Below, in pieces: positions 8,707 to 17,726 of a DNA stretch of 64,000 nucleotides (the first letter of the stretch is position 1; each line of letters starts with the position of its first letter). The translations under genes were made by a program, and so were the position numbers. The notes under the pieces are model-generated. The model was not told the DNA's origin. It did not search any database and saw only the letters and a list, made by a program, of their open reading frames with translations. Source of the DNA: Boseongicola sp. H5 (lineage in GTDB: Bacteria > Pseudomonadota > Alphaproteobacteria > Rhodobacterales > Rhodobacteraceae). Where the stretch lies: contig JACNMN010000001.1 of assembly GCA_020622165.1 (NCBI GenBank), positions 248,001 through 312,000 on the forward strand, in the 5' to 3' direction.

Positions 8707-9177
8707 TTGGAACTGCATGCCACCCGCACCATCGCCGCAGACCGGGCCACGGTCTGGGCCGCGCTGAACGACGCGCAGACGCTGAAAGAGTGCATCCCCG
8801 GCTGTGAAGAGCTGACCGGAACGCCCGAGGAGGGGTTTTCCGCCGTGGTCAAGCAGAAGGTCGGCCCGGTGAAGGCCACCTTCAAGGGCGATGTGGTGCT
8901 GAGCGATGTGGTGCCCGGCACCAGCTACATGATTTCAGGCGAGGGCAAGGGCGGTGTCGCAGGGTTCGCCAAGGGCGCGGCGAAAGTGGTGCTGAGCGAT
9001 GCGGCCGATGGCGGGACGGATCTGCATTACGATGTGGATGCCAAGGTCGGCGGCAAGATCGCACAGCTCGGCTCGCGCCTGATCGACAGTTTCGCGCGGC
9101 GCATGGCGGATCAGTTTTTCGAACGGTTTCAGGACCATGTGGAAGGCAACGGGGCAGAGACCCCGGCCAAAGACTGA
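8707..9177 (+). CDS. CoxG-like SRPBCC protein (carbon monoxide dehydrogenase subunit G family)
   Basis: The 156-residue protein is a START/SRPBCC fold (CoxG/DUF1857-type). It begins with the strand-helix-strand MELHATRTIAADRATVWAAL and LKECIPGCEEL, then VGPVKATFKG and the long C-terminal helix. CoxG-family proteins are membrane recruitment or assembly factors linked to CO-dehydrogenase-type molybdoenzymes. The start codon is TTG at 8707, supported by AAGGAG seven bases before it; no ATG fits the conserved N-terminus. An orphan form-II coxL lies 51 kb away at 59875-62175. Whether the two work together is unknown. Confidence 0.85.
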   Translation: MELHATRTIAADRATVWAALNDAQTLKECIPGCEELTGTPEEGFSAVVKQKVGPVKATFKGDVVLSDVVPGTSYMISGEGKGGVAGFAKGAAKVVLSDAADGGTDLHYDVDAKVGGKIAQLGSRLIDSFARRMADQFFERFQDHVEGNGAETPAKD

Positions 9178-9293
9178 AAATGGGCCCGTGCGGGCCCGGC
9201 GGCGGCCAGGGGTCCCCGCCCTGCCCGGCCGGAGACCACGCACCCGAGCCTGCCCGGAGCGACGCGCATCTTCATCTTGCTGACAGTCCCGGC

Positions 9294-9318
9294 GGGCCGG
9301 GAGAAGACCCCCCGGCCC
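9294..9318 (-). terminator. GC hairpin downstream of ydcH-like gene
   Basis: An eight-base-pair perfect stem (GGGCCGGG with CCCGGCCC) lies 12 bases past the stop of the minus-strand DUF465 gene. There is no T tract, so it is a weak candidate. Confidence 0.4.
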
Positions 9319-9329
9319 CAGGTTCCGGC

Positions 9330-9569
9330 TCAGGCTTTCGACAGCATGGCCGCGATCTGGTCTTTCAGCGCCAGACGTTCCTTGCGCATCTGAACCTCGG
9401 CCAGTTCCTCGCAGGGTTCGATGCCGGTTTCGGCCCGGTGCACCGCGCGGTTGATCTCGTGATAGGCATCCATCAGCTTTGCGAAATGCGCATCCGAGGT
9501 TTTCAACTCGTGAATCTTGTCCACCTGATCGGGGAATTCTTCGGCCAGTTCGTGGGGTGTGTGGCTCAT
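9330..9569 (-). CDS. YdcH-family small coiled-coil protein (DUF465)
   Basis: This 79-residue, highly charged helical protein has the DUF465 pattern: an N-terminal FPDQVDKIHELK, DAHFAKLMDAYHEIN in the middle and a C-terminal helix with KERLALKDQIAAML. Proteins of this size form helical hairpins and are widespread; molecular function is not established. The ATG at 9569 is preserved across the family layout and has AAGGA ten bases upstream; longer upstream starts would add unrelated residues. Confidence 0.88.
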   Translation of the reverse strand: MSHTPHELAEEFPDQVDKIHELKTSDAHFAKLMDAYHEINRAVHRAETGIEPCEELAEVQMRKERLALKDQIAAMLSKA

Positions 9570-9650
9570 CGGTGTTTCCTTCTGCGTCCTGTTGCGGTCC
9601 GAGTCATGTGGTAGCACCCTCATCGGCGGGTGCAATTGAGGGAAATCAAA

Positions 9651-10325
9651 TCAGCCGTGCGGCGCGCGCCAGCCGGCGGCTTCCGCCTCGGCCACGGAGC
9701 AGAACCAGCGTTCGCCCGCGGCCGCATCGATTCGCGTGGCGGCATAGGAGCGGCTGCCCGGCAGATGGTAGATCCGCCCGCTGTCCGAAATGTTGCCCTT
9801 GATCAGGCAGCCGCCGGTGCCGGCAGGTGGCGGATCCTGAGCCTGCTGCGCCGCCCGATGGGCCGCCGGGTCGGCCCAGAGACCGGCCCAGAGCCCGCGC
9901 TGCGCCCGCTGCGCCCTCTGTTCCTGCGGCACGTAGTCGACCGAATAGCGGCGATAGGCCCGGGCCATGCCGGTGCCGACCAACCACGCGCCCAGATCGC
10001 CGGACGCGGGCGCGGCGCAGCGCGCGATCAGGCGATCGTAGCGGTCGGTCCGCGCGCCGGTGCAGGTGATCCGCGCGCCCGCGATCTGCGCATCCAGCCG
10101 GGCGGCGACCCAATCGCCGCAGGCCCAGAGCCCGCCATCGCTGCGCGCGCAGGGCTGGTCGCGTTCCGGCGCGTCGATCCCGAACAGCCGGACGGTCACG
10201 CCCGCCACCTCCAGCGTGTCGCCGTCGATGACCCGGGCGGGCCCGCTCACCTCCCGCGCGGCGGCGCCGGACACCGCCCAGAGGAGGAGCGCCGTGGCGC
10301 AAACAAATCGTGAACGCAATCCCAT
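9651..10325 (-). CDS. Exported thermonuclease-family protein (SNase-like) with C-terminal extension
   Basis: The product has about 224 residues with a signal peptide (RFVCATALLLWAVSGAAA). The SNase core shows RVIDGDTLEV, RLFGIDAPERDQPC, YDRLIARC and the GLWAGLW segment. The catalytic Asp/Arg/Glu set of staphylococcal nuclease is largely visible (D in IDGDT, the R of VRLFG, ERD). A C-terminal module of about 50 residues with two Cys (GCLIKGN and RWFCSVAEAEAAGWR) resembles the small Ada-like CxxC/Excalibur-type add-ons. Secreted DNase activity is likely. A CtrA box lies upstream at 10369-10383. An alternative TTG start at 10343 is less likely. Confidence 0.85.
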   Translation of the reverse strand: MGLRSRFVCATALLLWAVSGAAAREVSGPARVIDGDTLEVAGVTVRLFGIDAPERDQPCARSDGGLWACGDWVAARLDAQIAGARITCTGARTDRYDRLIARCAAPASGDLGAWLVGTGMARAYRRYSVDYVPQEQRAQRAQRGLWAGLWADPAAHRAAQQAQDPPPAGTGGCLIKGNISDSGRIYHLPGSRSYAATRIDAAAGERWFCSVAEAEAAGWRAPHG

Positions 10326-10368
10326 GTCCGAGAGGTCGCCCAAGCCGCGCCCGGCTTCAAGCGAAATC

Positions 10369-10383
10369 TTAACAAAGGGTTAA
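10369..10383. promoter_or_regulatory. Perfect CtrA box TTAA-N7-TTAA
   Basis: TTAA-CAAAGGG-TTAA lies 44-58 bp upstream of the thermonuclease start and just past the end of the HAD-like gene. The full nine-mer-spaced form is the CtrA response-regulator recognition sequence in Caulobacter and Rhodobacterales. Direct sequence match; binding is inferred. Confidence 0.65.
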
Positions 10384-10403
10384 TCCGGCGGCCGGTTCCG
10401 GCG

Positions 10404-11093
10404 CTATTCGGCCGCCGCCATGGGCAGGCCGCGCCACGCCTCCAGCACCGTGGCGACGCTCAGGATCGAGGCCCGGGCGAGGGTTTCGGCAAAGCCGCCC
10501 TCCGCGGCGAGCAGCCCCGGAAAGCCCAGGCAGGGGATGCCGAGCGTTTCCGCCGCCTCCGCCGCGACGGGCGTGTCGACGATGGCCACCACCTGTTCGG
10601 GCGCGAGCGACAATTCGTCCAGCGCAAGCTCCATCGCCTGCGGATCGGGGGCCATGCGCTCCACGTCGCTGCGCAACACCGTCATGTCGAAGGGAATGCC
10701 GCCCCGCGCCCGGGCGGTGGCCTTCAGCAGGGCCTGAACCGGCGCCGCCTCTGACCGGCTGACAAGGGCGAGGGTCAGCCCGGCCCGGGCGGCCCAGCGC
10801 AGCACGCCATCCACCCCAGGCCGAAGCGGAATGCCCCCCGAGAGGCGTGCGGCGAACACCCGTTGATGGGTCGCGTCGAGCCGGGCGGCATCGACCGTCA
10901 CGCGCAGGTGATCGGCGAAGCGCGCGGCCAGTTGCCTGTCGCCGCCGGGGCGCATCAGCTCCGCATAGGTATCCCAGGACCATTCCCAGGGCACGCCGTG
11001 GATGCGGAACGCGGCGTTCCACGCCGCGCGGTCGAGTTCGGCGCATTCCGCGAGGCTGCCGATCCCTCCGAAAATGACTGCTTTTGGTGTCAT
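10404..11093 (-). CDS. HAD-fold protein lacking the catalytic aspartate
   Basis: The 229-residue protein resembles beta-phosphoglucomutase/CbbY-type HAD phosphatases in length and order, with a helical cap and a C-terminal VVAIVDTPVAAEAAETLG in the place of the usual ED-S/T-x-x-G-x-x-AA motif. However, motif I reads AVIFGGIGSL instead of the usual VIFDxDGTL: both the nucleophile Asp and the second Asp are absent. The Ser of motif II (LVSRSEA) and the Lys region are weakly conserved. It is therefore probably not a classical phosphatase. The ATG at 11093 has AGGAGA upstream; longer frames run back into a transporter gene and are spurious. Confidence 0.78.
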   Translation of the reverse strand: MTPKAVIFGGIGSLAECAELDRAAWNAAFRIHGVPWEWSWDTYAELMRPGGDRQLAARFADHLRVTVDAARLDATHQRVFAARLSGGIPLRPGVDGVLRWAARAGLTLALVSRSEAAPVQALLKATARARGGIPFDMTVLRSDVERMAPDPQAMELALDELSLAPEQVVAIVDTPVAAEAAETLGIPCLGFPGLLAAEGGFAETLARASILSVATVLEAWRGLPMAAAE

Positions 11094-11299
11094 GAAACGT
11101 CTCCTGCCGCGCTCATGGCACCCCCGGGACAGGCGGCGCGCAACATCGCCGCCGCATTTGCCGCGCCGCAGCACACGCCATTGGTTCCGCAATGGGCGAC
11201 GGCGACGGAGGCTGCCCAATTTCCGGGCAGGCTGGAAACCCGCCGGCGGTGCGGGCGCCCACCCGCGGGTCGCCTGTCCCGTCCGGGAACTGTCAAGTA

Positions 11300-11314
11300 T
11301 TAACAAAGTGTTAA
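11300..11314. promoter_or_regulatory. Perfect CtrA box TTAA-N7-TTAA
   Basis: TTAA-CAAAGTG-TTAA lies in the gap between the DMT exporter gene and the HAD-like gene, about 207 bp before the HAD-like start. Only four of the seven spacer bases would need to match by chance with the other site (CAAAG is shared with 10373-10377). Binding is inferred from the motif. Confidence 0.55.
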
Positions 11315-11320
11315 CCGGGC

Positions 11321-12244
11321 TCAGGTCTTTGTCTGGGGAACCGACGGGGTGACTGCGCGGCGGCGCAGGACGGCCTCTCTCCAGGTCATGAAACTGATCG
11401 CGGCGATGATCAGCCCGCCGCCCGTGATCACCCAGATATCCACAGGCTCGGAGAAGACCAGCGCGCCGAGCGCGGTCGCCCAGACCAGTTGCAGAAAGGT
11501 GACCGGCTGGGTCACCGTGAGCGGCGCCGCGGCAAAGGCCAGCGTCATCGTGTAATGCCCGCCCGTGGCGAAGACGGCGACCAGAAACAGCCAGCCCAGT
11601 TGCTCCCATGTCACCGGCACCCAGACCGCCCATGCGAACGGCGCCAGACAGATCGTGACCGTGATCGACAGCATGCCCACCACCACGGTCGCCTCCACCT
11701 CATCGGCCATGATCTTGGCGATCAGATAGCCGATGGCGAAGCTGGCCGCAGTGAACAGCATCGCGAAATGCCCGGGCCCCAGTTCGCGAAAGCCCGGGCG
11801 CAGGATGATCAGCGCGCCCAGAAGGGCGACAGCCACCGCAAGAATGCGACGGACCGCAAGACGCTCGCCCAGAAAGACGACCGCCAGCAGCGTCACGTAA
11901 ACCGGGCTGAGATAGTTCATCGCCGTCACCTCGGCGATGGGGATCTGGGTCATCGCGTAGAACCAGCAGATCACGCCGGCCGTGTGGGCCACGCCGCGGA
12001 TGCCGAAGAGCCCGAGCGCCCGGGTGCTGAGCCGCGCGCGCAGGATCGGGCGGATCATCGGGATCAGGAACACCAGCCCCAGAACATAGCGCAGAAAGGC
12101 CGATTGCGCCGGCGGCACCTCGTTGCCCACCACCTTCACGATGGCGGTGACCGCAACGAAACAGGCCCCGGTGACCAACATCCAGAACACGCCCATCAAG
12201 GGGCGGGCGGCAGGTTTTTCAGGGGTTTGGACGGCATCGGCCAT
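11321..12244 (-). CDS. DMT-superfamily exporter (EamA family)
   Basis: The product is about 307 residues with ten hydrophobic helices in two EamA halves; the sequences NYLSPVYVTLLAVVFLGERL in the first half and PVTFLQLVWATALGALVFSEP in the second mark the repeated C-terminal helices. Such inner-membrane carriers export amino acids or other small metabolites; the substrate is not predictable. The ATG at 12244 (MADAVQTPEK) is chosen over a non-ATG start 36 bases upstream. Confidence 0.87.
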   Translation of the reverse strand: MADAVQTPEKPAARPLMGVFWMLVTGACFVAVTAIVKVVGNEVPPAQSAFLRYVLGLVFLIPMIRPILRARLSTRALGLFGIRGVAHTAGVICWFYAMTQIPIAEVTAMNYLSPVYVTLLAVVFLGERLAVRRILAVAVALLGALIILRPGFRELGPGHFAMLFTAASFAIGYLIAKIMADEVEATVVVGMLSITVTICLAPFAWAVWVPVTWEQLGWLFLVAVFATGGHYTMTLAFAAAPLTVTQPVTFLQLVWATALGALVFSEPVDIWVITGGGLIIAAISFMTWREAVLRRRAVTPSVPQTKT

Positions 12245-12286
12245 GGGCCCCAAAGAACCCCATCGGCGGGCGGGCCGCAAGCGGGC

Positions 12287-12892
12287 TCAAAGCAGAAAGA
12301 TCAGTTTCGCCGCAATCGCCCACATCACCAGCCCGACCAGCAGATCGAGGATCTGCCACGCGCGGGGCCGGGCGAAGAACGGCGCCAGAAGCCGCGCGCC
12401 ATAGCCCAGCCCGAAGAAGAACACGAAGCTGGAGGCGACGGCCCCCGCCCCGAACCAGGCGGCCCCATCGCCGTACTGGGTGGAGACCGAGCCCAGAAGC
12501 ATCACCGTGTCGAGATAGACATGCGGGTTCAGCCATGTCAGCGCCAGACAGGTCAGCACCGTCGCGCGCAGGCTGCCCGCGCCGCTGCGCCCCGCCTGCA
12601 ACGCATCGGCCCCGCGCCACGCGGCCAGAAAGGCGCGGGCGCCGTAGACGATCAGAAAGGCGGCGCCGCCATAGCGGAAGGCGGGCTCCAGCCACGGCAG
12701 TGCCTCGGCCACCGCCGCGAAGGAGGTGACGCCGAGCGTGATCAGCACCGCATCGGACAGCGCACAGGTCAGGCAGACGGCGAAGACATGGGCCCGGCGC
12801 AGCCCCTGCCGGAGCACGAAGGCGTTTTGCGCCCCGATGGCGAGGATCAGGCTGAAGCCAAGGGCAAATCCGGGAAAAAAGGCGGCGGTCAT
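12287..12892 (-). CDS. argO: LysE/ArgO-type amino-acid exporter
   Basis: The 201-residue inner-membrane protein has six hydrophobic segments and the LysE signature AIGAQNAFVLRQGLRR at about residues 18-33, plus the LTWLNPHVYLDT segment typical of ArgO/LysE. It exports arginine, or lysine and arginine. It is divergent from argP with a 92-bp gap, the classical arrangement in which ArgP senses Lys or Arg and activates argO. Confidence 0.9.
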   Translation of the reverse strand: MTAAFFPGFALGFSLILAIGAQNAFVLRQGLRRAHVFAVCLTCALSDAVLITLGVTSFAAVAEALPWLEPAFRYGGAAFLIVYGARAFLAAWRGADALQAGRSGAGSLRATVLTCLALTWLNPHVYLDTVMLLGSVSTQYGDGAAWFGAGAVASSFVFFFGLGYGARLLAPFFARPRAWQILDLLVGLVMWAIAAKLIFLL

Positions 12893-12984
12893 TCAAAGGC
12901 GCTTTCTCTTGGCAACCCGCCCCGGTTAGGCCATAGGGTTCCATAAGACCAGTTACGTTTTCTGCACCCGCATTAGAGTCGCGA

Positions 12985-13875
12985 ATGATAGACACCCACG
13001 CCCTGATGGCGCTTTCCGCCGTGCTGCGCAGCGGCTCCTTCGATGGGGCGGCGGCGCAGCTGAACATCACCCAGTCGGCGGTATCCCAGCGGGTGAAGGC
13101 GCTGGAGGAGAAGCTGGGCACGGTTCTGGTGCGCCGGACCCGGCCTGCCAGCGCCACCCCCGCGGGCGCGCGGCTGCTGCGCCATGCCGAGGAGGTGGGG
13201 TTGCTGGAAAAGACCCTTGCCGCGGATCTGGGGGGGCTGCTGCCCGACCCGGCTACGCCGCTGCGTCTGGCGGTGAATGCCGACAGCCTTGCAACATGGG
13301 CCCTGCCGGCGCTGGCTGCGGTGCCGGGGTATCTCTATCATCTGGAGATCGACGATCAGGACCATTCGGCGGACTGGCTGAAACGCGGGGCGGTCTCGGC
13401 GGCGGTGACGGCGGGCAACGTGCCGGTGCCGGGCTGCGACGTGTTCCCGCTGGGGGCGCTGCGCTACATCGCGACCTGCGCGCCGGGCTTCGCCGAAACC
13501 TGGTTCGCCGACGGCGTCACCGCCAAGGCGCTGGCCGAGGCCCCGGCGCTGACCTTCAACCCCAAGGACCGGCTGCAACAGCGCTGGGCCGAGCAGGTGA
13601 CGGGGGAGAAGGTGGCGCTTCCCACCCATTTTTTCGCGTCGAGCCACGGCTTCGTCGAGGCGGCGAAGCTGGGCATCGGCTGGGGCCTGAACCCCGAAAG
13701 CCTTGTGGAGGAGGCGCTGGCCGATGGATCGCTGGTGCCGCTTGGGCCCGATCAGGTGTTCGACGTGGCGCTGAGCTGGCAGGTGCCGCGGCAGATGGCC
13801 AACGCGCTGAGGCCGCTGACCCGGGCCATCCGGAAGGCCGCGGCGGACCGGCTGCATCCGGTGACCGCCGACTGA
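12985..13875 (+). CDS. argP: LysR-family regulator ArgP/IciA-like
   Basis: This 296-residue LysR-type regulator has an N-terminal winged HTH (LMALSAVLRSGSFDGAAAQLNI, then TQSAVSQRVKALEEKLG) and a C-terminal periplasmic-binding-like effector domain. The sequence SQRVKALEEKLGTVLVRRT and the length match ArgP (IciA), the basic-amino-acid-responsive activator of argO. Being divergent from argO strongly supports the call. The ATG at 12985 gives the family-standard start. Confidence 0.9.
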   Translation: MIDTHALMALSAVLRSGSFDGAAAQLNITQSAVSQRVKALEEKLGTVLVRRTRPASATPAGARLLRHAEEVGLLEKTLAADLGGLLPDPATPLRLAVNADSLATWALPALAAVPGYLYHLEIDDQDHSADWLKRGAVSAAVTAGNVPVPGCDVFPLGALRYIATCAPGFAETWFADGVTAKALAEAPALTFNPKDRLQQRWAEQVTGEKVALPTHFFASSHGFVEAAKLGIGWGLNPESLVEEALADGSLVPLGPDQVFDVALSWQVPRQMANALRPLTRAIRKAAADRLHPVTAD

Positions 13876-13917
13876 CGAGGTCCGCGCTGCACGCTCCGCC
13901 GGGGGCGGGCGCGGCGG

Positions 13918-14658
13918 CTAGAGCTGTTCCATGATCTCGTCGGAGATCTCGAAATTCGCGGTCACGCTCTGGATGTCGTCATCATCCTCCAGCGCCTCGA
14001 TCAGCTTCATCAGCTTCTGCGCGCCGTCCAGATCCAGCTCGGTCGTGGTGGTGGGCCGCCAGACCAGCTTGGTCGACTCGCTTTCGCCCAGTTCCGCCTC
14101 CAGCGCGGTCGAAACCTCGTTCAGATCGGTATCGGCGCACCAGATCACATGCCCGTCCTCGGAGCTTTCCACATCCTCGGCGCCCGCCTCGATCGCGGCC
14201 ATCATCACCGTATCCGCGTCGCCCGCATCGGCCGGGTAGCTGACCTGCCCCTTGCGGTCGAACATGAACGCGACCGATCCGGTTTCCCCCAGATTTCCGC
14301 CATGTTTTCCGAAGGTCGACCGCACCGTGGAGGCGGTGCGGTTGCGGTTGTCGGTCATCGCCTCCACGATCACCGCGACACCGCTCGGCCCATAGCCTTC
14401 ATAGCGGATCTCGTCGTAATTCTCCGCATCCCCGCCCAGCGATTTCTTGATCGCGCGGTCGATCACGTCCTTCGGCACGGATTGGGATTTCGCCTCCTTC
14501 ACCGCAAGCCGCAGGCGCGGGTTCTTGTCCGGGTCCGGGTCGCCCATCTTGGCGGCCACGGTGATTTCCTTGGCGAGTTTGGAAAACAGCTTGGAGCGAA
14601 CCGCATCCTGACGCCCCTTGCGGTGCTGAATATTCGCCCATTTCGAATGGCCCGCCAT
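13918..14658 (-). CDS. YebC/PmpR-family protein
   Basis: This 246-residue protein begins with the family hallmark [18 protein letters not shown] and continues with the conserved [16 protein letters not shown] and [11 protein letters not shown] block with [12 protein letters not shown] and the acidic C-terminal domain ([12 protein letters not shown]) complete it. The family includes DNA-binding regulators, and recent work on YebC-type proteins links them to translation of difficult peptide sequences; both are possible. Its length is normal. A much longer reading frame on this strand is an artefact. Confidence 0.95.
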   Translation of the reverse strand: MAGHSKWANIQHRKGRQDAVRSKLFSKLAKEITVAAKMGDPDPDKNPRLRLAVKEAKSQSVPKDVIDRAIKKSLGGDAENYDEIRYEGYGPSGVAVIVEAMTDNRNRTASTVRSTFGKHGGNLGETGSVAFMFDRKGQVSYPADAGDADTVMMAAIEAGAEDVESSEDGHVIWCADTDLNEVSTALEAELGESESTKLVWRPTTTTELDLDGAQKLMKLIEALEDDDDIQSVTANFEISDEIMEQL

Positions 14659-14838
14659 CGGTATTCCTCGTGCAAAATTCTCGGCAGCCCCGTCTATACG
14701 GCAGGCCATGGCGGCGGGGCAATCCCCCGATGACGCGGGCGCACCATGCACGCCGCCGGATTGCCGGGAAATGCCGTTTTCAAATCCCGCACGGGCCGCA
14801 AGACCTGCTATTCTGGCTGGCAAGGGGAGGCGTCCGCC

Positions 14839-15582
14839 ATGATGATCTATCCGATGATCGAGTTGCAGAACGGCCGCTGCGTGAGCCTCTACCGGGGCCG
14901 GCTGGAGGAGCCGCAGATCTGGCATGTGGACCCGGTGGCCAAGGCCCAGAGCTTTGCGCGGGCCGGGGCGGAGTGGCTCCATCTGACCGATTTCGACCGG
15001 GTCGCCGGAGACACCGGGAACCGCGATCTGGTGCTGGAGATCATCCGCAGCGTCGGCATTCCGGTGCAGTTCGGCGGCGGTTTGCGCTCGTTCGACGCGA
15101 TCGCGGACTGGATCGACATGGGCGCGGGCCGGGTGGTGGTGGGCACGCTGGCGGCCACCAGCCCCGATATCGTGAAACAGGCCGCGCGGCGCTACCCCGA
15201 CCAGATCGTGATCGCGCTGGACGTCTTTCAGGGCAAGGTGATGACCGAAGGCTGGCGCCGGACAAGCGCGATCACGCCGGAGGCGTTTCTGTCGGCCTAT
15301 GAGACCGATCCGCTGGCGGCGATCATCGTCACCGATATCGACGCCGATGTGCAGGACAGCGACGGCTCGCTGGCGCTGGTCACGCGGCTGGCCGACATCG
15401 CGCGCGCGCCGGTGATCGCGCGGGGCCTGTCGCGCAGCCTTGACGATATCGCGCGGCTGAAATTCGTGCCCCATGTCTCGGGCGCGCTGGTCGGGCGGGC
15501 GCTTTTCGACCGCTCGGTCGATCTGGCCGAGGCGCTGGCGGTGGCGCGCGCCGTGCGCGGCCCGACGCCCGAGTTCATCTGA
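14839..15582 (+). CDS. HisA-like (beta/alpha)8 isomerase paralogue
   Basis: The 247-residue TIM barrel resembles ProFAR isomerase HisA. Seen: the N-terminal strand [28 protein letters not shown], phosphate-binding FGGGLRS and GTLAATSPD, the second-half [12 protein letters not shown], and the final phosphate loop. In HisA the first catalytic residue is an Asp in the strand PAxDLxxG; here that position is Glu (MIELQNG). The second catalytic Asp (LDVFQG) is kept. No other his genes are near. It may be a diverged paralogue with another substrate, so I leave the symbol blank. An adjacent second ATG at 14842 is also possible. Confidence 0.8.
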   Translation: MMIYPMIELQNGRCVSLYRGRLEEPQIWHVDPVAKAQSFARAGAEWLHLTDFDRVAGDTGNRDLVLEIIRSVGIPVQFGGGLRSFDAIADWIDMGAGRVVVGTLAATSPDIVKQAARRYPDQIVIALDVFQGKVMTEGWRRTSAITPEAFLSAYETDPLAAIIVTDIDADVQDSDGSLALVTRLADIARAPVIARGLSRSLDDIARLKFVPHVSGALVGRALFDRSVDLAEALAVARAVRGPTPEFI

Positions 15583-15670
15583 CGGGCAAATCCATCGGAC
15601 GGCGAATTTATCCGGCATCGGGCACGTTTGGCGGTTTGCACGCCCCGAGCTTCGCCATAAGACTTGTCCT

Positions 15671-17446
15671 ATGACCACGGACCAGATCATCCTATTCACC
15701 CTTTTCGGCGCGGTCTTCGCATTGCTGCTCTGGGGGCGGTTCCGGTACGATCTGGTGGCGTTTTCCGCGCTGATGGCCGGGGTCCTGCTGGGGGTCGTGC
15801 CCGTGGATGCCGCATTTGCCGGGTTCGGCCATCCCGCGACGCTTGTCGTCGCACTGGTTCTTGTGGTTTCGGCCGGGCTCGTGCGGTCGGGCGCAGTGTT
15901 CCTGATCACCCGCACGCTTGTGGATGCCACACGCTCCCTCAAGACGCATATCGTGATCATGGGCGGGATCGGCGGCGTTCTTTCGGCCTTCATGAACAAT
16001 GTCGCGGCGCTGGCGCTGCTGATGCCGGTGGATATCGCCACCGCGCGCAAGGCCGGGCGCAGCCCCGGCGTGTCGCTGATGCCGCTCAGCTTCGCCACGA
16101 TTCTGGGCGGGATGGTCACGCTGATCGGCACACCGCCCAACATCATCATCGCCACGATCCGGCAGGATGCGCTGGGCGAGCCGTTCAGGATGTTCGATTT
16201 CGCGCCGGTGGGCGGGATCGCGGCCATCGCCGGGCTGCTTTTCATCGCGCTGATCGGCTGGCGGCTGATCCCGGCCCGCGACAGCGGCGTCGGCGGCGAC
16301 CGCATGGGCGAACTGGCGCCCTATCTCGCCGAGCTGATCATTCCGGCCGAGAACAAGCTGGTCGGCACCCGGCTGCGTGAGCTGCTGGACCCGGCGGAAA
16401 AGGCCGATGTGGCCATTCTGGGCCTGATGCGGGACGGCAAGCGGCGGTTCGGGACCGGTCGCAACCTTGAGATCAAACCCGATGACGTGCTGGTGCTGGA
16501 GGCCACGCCCGAGGCGCTGGACGAATTCCGGACCGCCTTTTCGCTGGCCATCGTGCCGGCCGACAACCCGGCGGCGGATGCCATCGGCGAGGGGGTCAGC
16601 CTGATCGAGATGGTCGTGCCCGAAAGCTCCCGGATCGCCGGGCGCACCGCTGAATCTCTGGGCCTCTCCTGGCGCAAGCGCACGGTCCTGATGGGCATCG
16701 CGCGGCAGGGCAAGCGGATCACCAGCCATCTGCGCAAGACCGTGGTGGAGCCCGGCGATATCCTGCTGCTGCTGGCCCCGTCCGACACCACCGATGACGT
16801 GGTGGACTGGCTGGGCGGGCTGGCGCTGGCCGATCGCGGGCTGAACGTGACCCGGGACAGCAAGACCTGGCTTGCCATCGGGCTTTTCGGGGCCGCGGTT
16901 CTGGCGGCGTCGCTGGGGCTGGTCTATCTGCCGGTCGCGCTGGGGGTCGTGGTGGTGGGCTATGTGCTGACCCGGATCCTGCCGCTGTCGGAGATCTACG
17001 ATCATATCGAATGGCCGGTCGTGGTGCTGCTCGGCTCGATGATCCCGCTTGGCGCGGCGCTGGACACCTCCGGCGGCACGGAGCTGATCGCGGGCGCCCT
17101 CGTGGCGCTGACCGACGGGCTGCCGGCCTGGATGATCCTGACGGTGCTGATGGTCGTCACGATGACGCTCAGCGATATCCTGAACAACACCGCCACCACG
17201 ATCGTCGCGGCGCCCGTGGGCATCCAGATGGCCCAGACGCTGGACGTTTCGCCCGACCCGTTCCTGATGGCGGTGGCGATCGCCGCATCCTCGGCCTTCC
17301 TGACGCCCATCGGGCACAAGAACAACACGCTGATCCTGGGGCCCGGCGGCTACGGCTTCGGCGATTACTGGCGCATGGGCCTGCCGCTGGAGATCATCAT
17401 CGTGGCGGTCTCGATCCCCGCCATTCTGGTGTTCTGGCCGCTCTAG
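15671..17446 (+). CDS. SLC13-family permease with central TrkA-C domains
   Basis: The 591-residue inner-membrane protein has an N-terminal CitMHS/SLC13 transport half ([14 protein letters not shown] and [10 protein letters not shown] motifs), two soluble TrkA-C (RCK_C)-like domains around residues 210-390, and a C-terminal transport half with [13 protein letters not shown] and TPIGHKNNT. The duplicated N-N-x-A-T and TPPN/GHKN elements form the sodium/substrate sites. Substrate could be sulfate, a dicarboxylate or another anion. It faces a second, different SLC13 gene at 18124-19902. Confidence 0.9.
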   Translation: MTTDQIILFTLFGAVFALLLWGRFRYDLVAFSALMAGVLLGVVPVDAAFAGFGHPATLVVALVLVVSAGLVRSGAVFLITRTLVDATRSLKTHIVIMGGIGGVLSAFMNNVAALALLMPVDIATARKAGRSPGVSLMPLSFATILGGMVTLIGTPPNIIIATIRQDALGEPFRMFDFAPVGGIAAIAGLLFIALIGWRLIPARDSGVGGDRMGELAPYLAELIIPAENKLVGTRLRELLDPAEKADVAILGLMRDGKRRFGTGRNLEIKPDDVLVLEATPEALDEFRTAFSLAIVPADNPAADAIGEGVSLIEMVVPESSRIAGRTAESLGLSWRKRTVLMGIARQGKRITSHLRKTVVEPGDILLLLAPSDTTDDVVDWLGGLALADRGLNVTRDSKTWLAIGLFGAAVLAASLGLVYLPVALGVVVVGYVLTRILPLSEIYDHIEWPVVVLLGSMIPLGAALDTSGGTELIAGALVALTDGLPAWMILTVLMVVTMTLSDILNNTATTIVAAPVGIQMAQTLDVSPDPFLMAVAIAASSAFLTPIGHKNNTLILGPGGYGFGDYWRMGLPLEIIIVAVSIPAILVFWPL

Positions 17447-17461
17447 GTCGCACGTTTCCCG

Positions 17462-17561
17462 CTTCTTCTGGGTCGAAATACCGCCGCCGGAGGCATCTTG
17501 TCTTTTCTGGCGCAACGGAGACTTCAATGCCTCCGGCGGCGGTATTTTTGACCAGAAGAAG
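17462..17561. repeat. Large inverted repeat (35-bp arms), possible bidirectional terminator or REP-like element
   Basis: Arms at 17462-17496 and 17527-17561 match at about 31 of 35 positions when one is reversed (CTTCTTCTGG, then ATACCGCCGCCGGAGGCAT), with a 30-nt loop. The right arm carries TATTTTT. It lies just after the SLC13 gene and before the convergent lipoprotein gene. I recall similar CCTCCGGCGG palindromes recurring between genes in Roseobacter genomes, so a dispersed extragenic element is likely, acting as a bidirectional terminator. Confidence 0.75.
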
Positions 17562-17726
17562 GGCCCTTTACGCTTTGCTAACCGGAATCACCGAGGCTCT
17601 CCGGGCGGTACAGGCTGCGGAGCCGATGACCGCACCAGGAGAAGGCGCCCGGGGAAACCGGAATTGGTTTGACCGGGTGCCCGACCTGTTTCGGTTTCGG
17701 GTTTCCGGGTTTCAGTCTTCCGGCTT

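Noticed and set aside
8707-9177. A working CO dehydrogenase operon in this window
   Set aside because: The CoxG-like gene is isolated and the only coxL is form II and 51 kb away, with no coxS or coxM.
13918-16305. A 795-codon minus-strand frame containing yebC
   Set aside because: Only the part after [11 protein letters not shown] at 14658 matches a family; the rest is antisense to the HisA-like and SLC13 genes.
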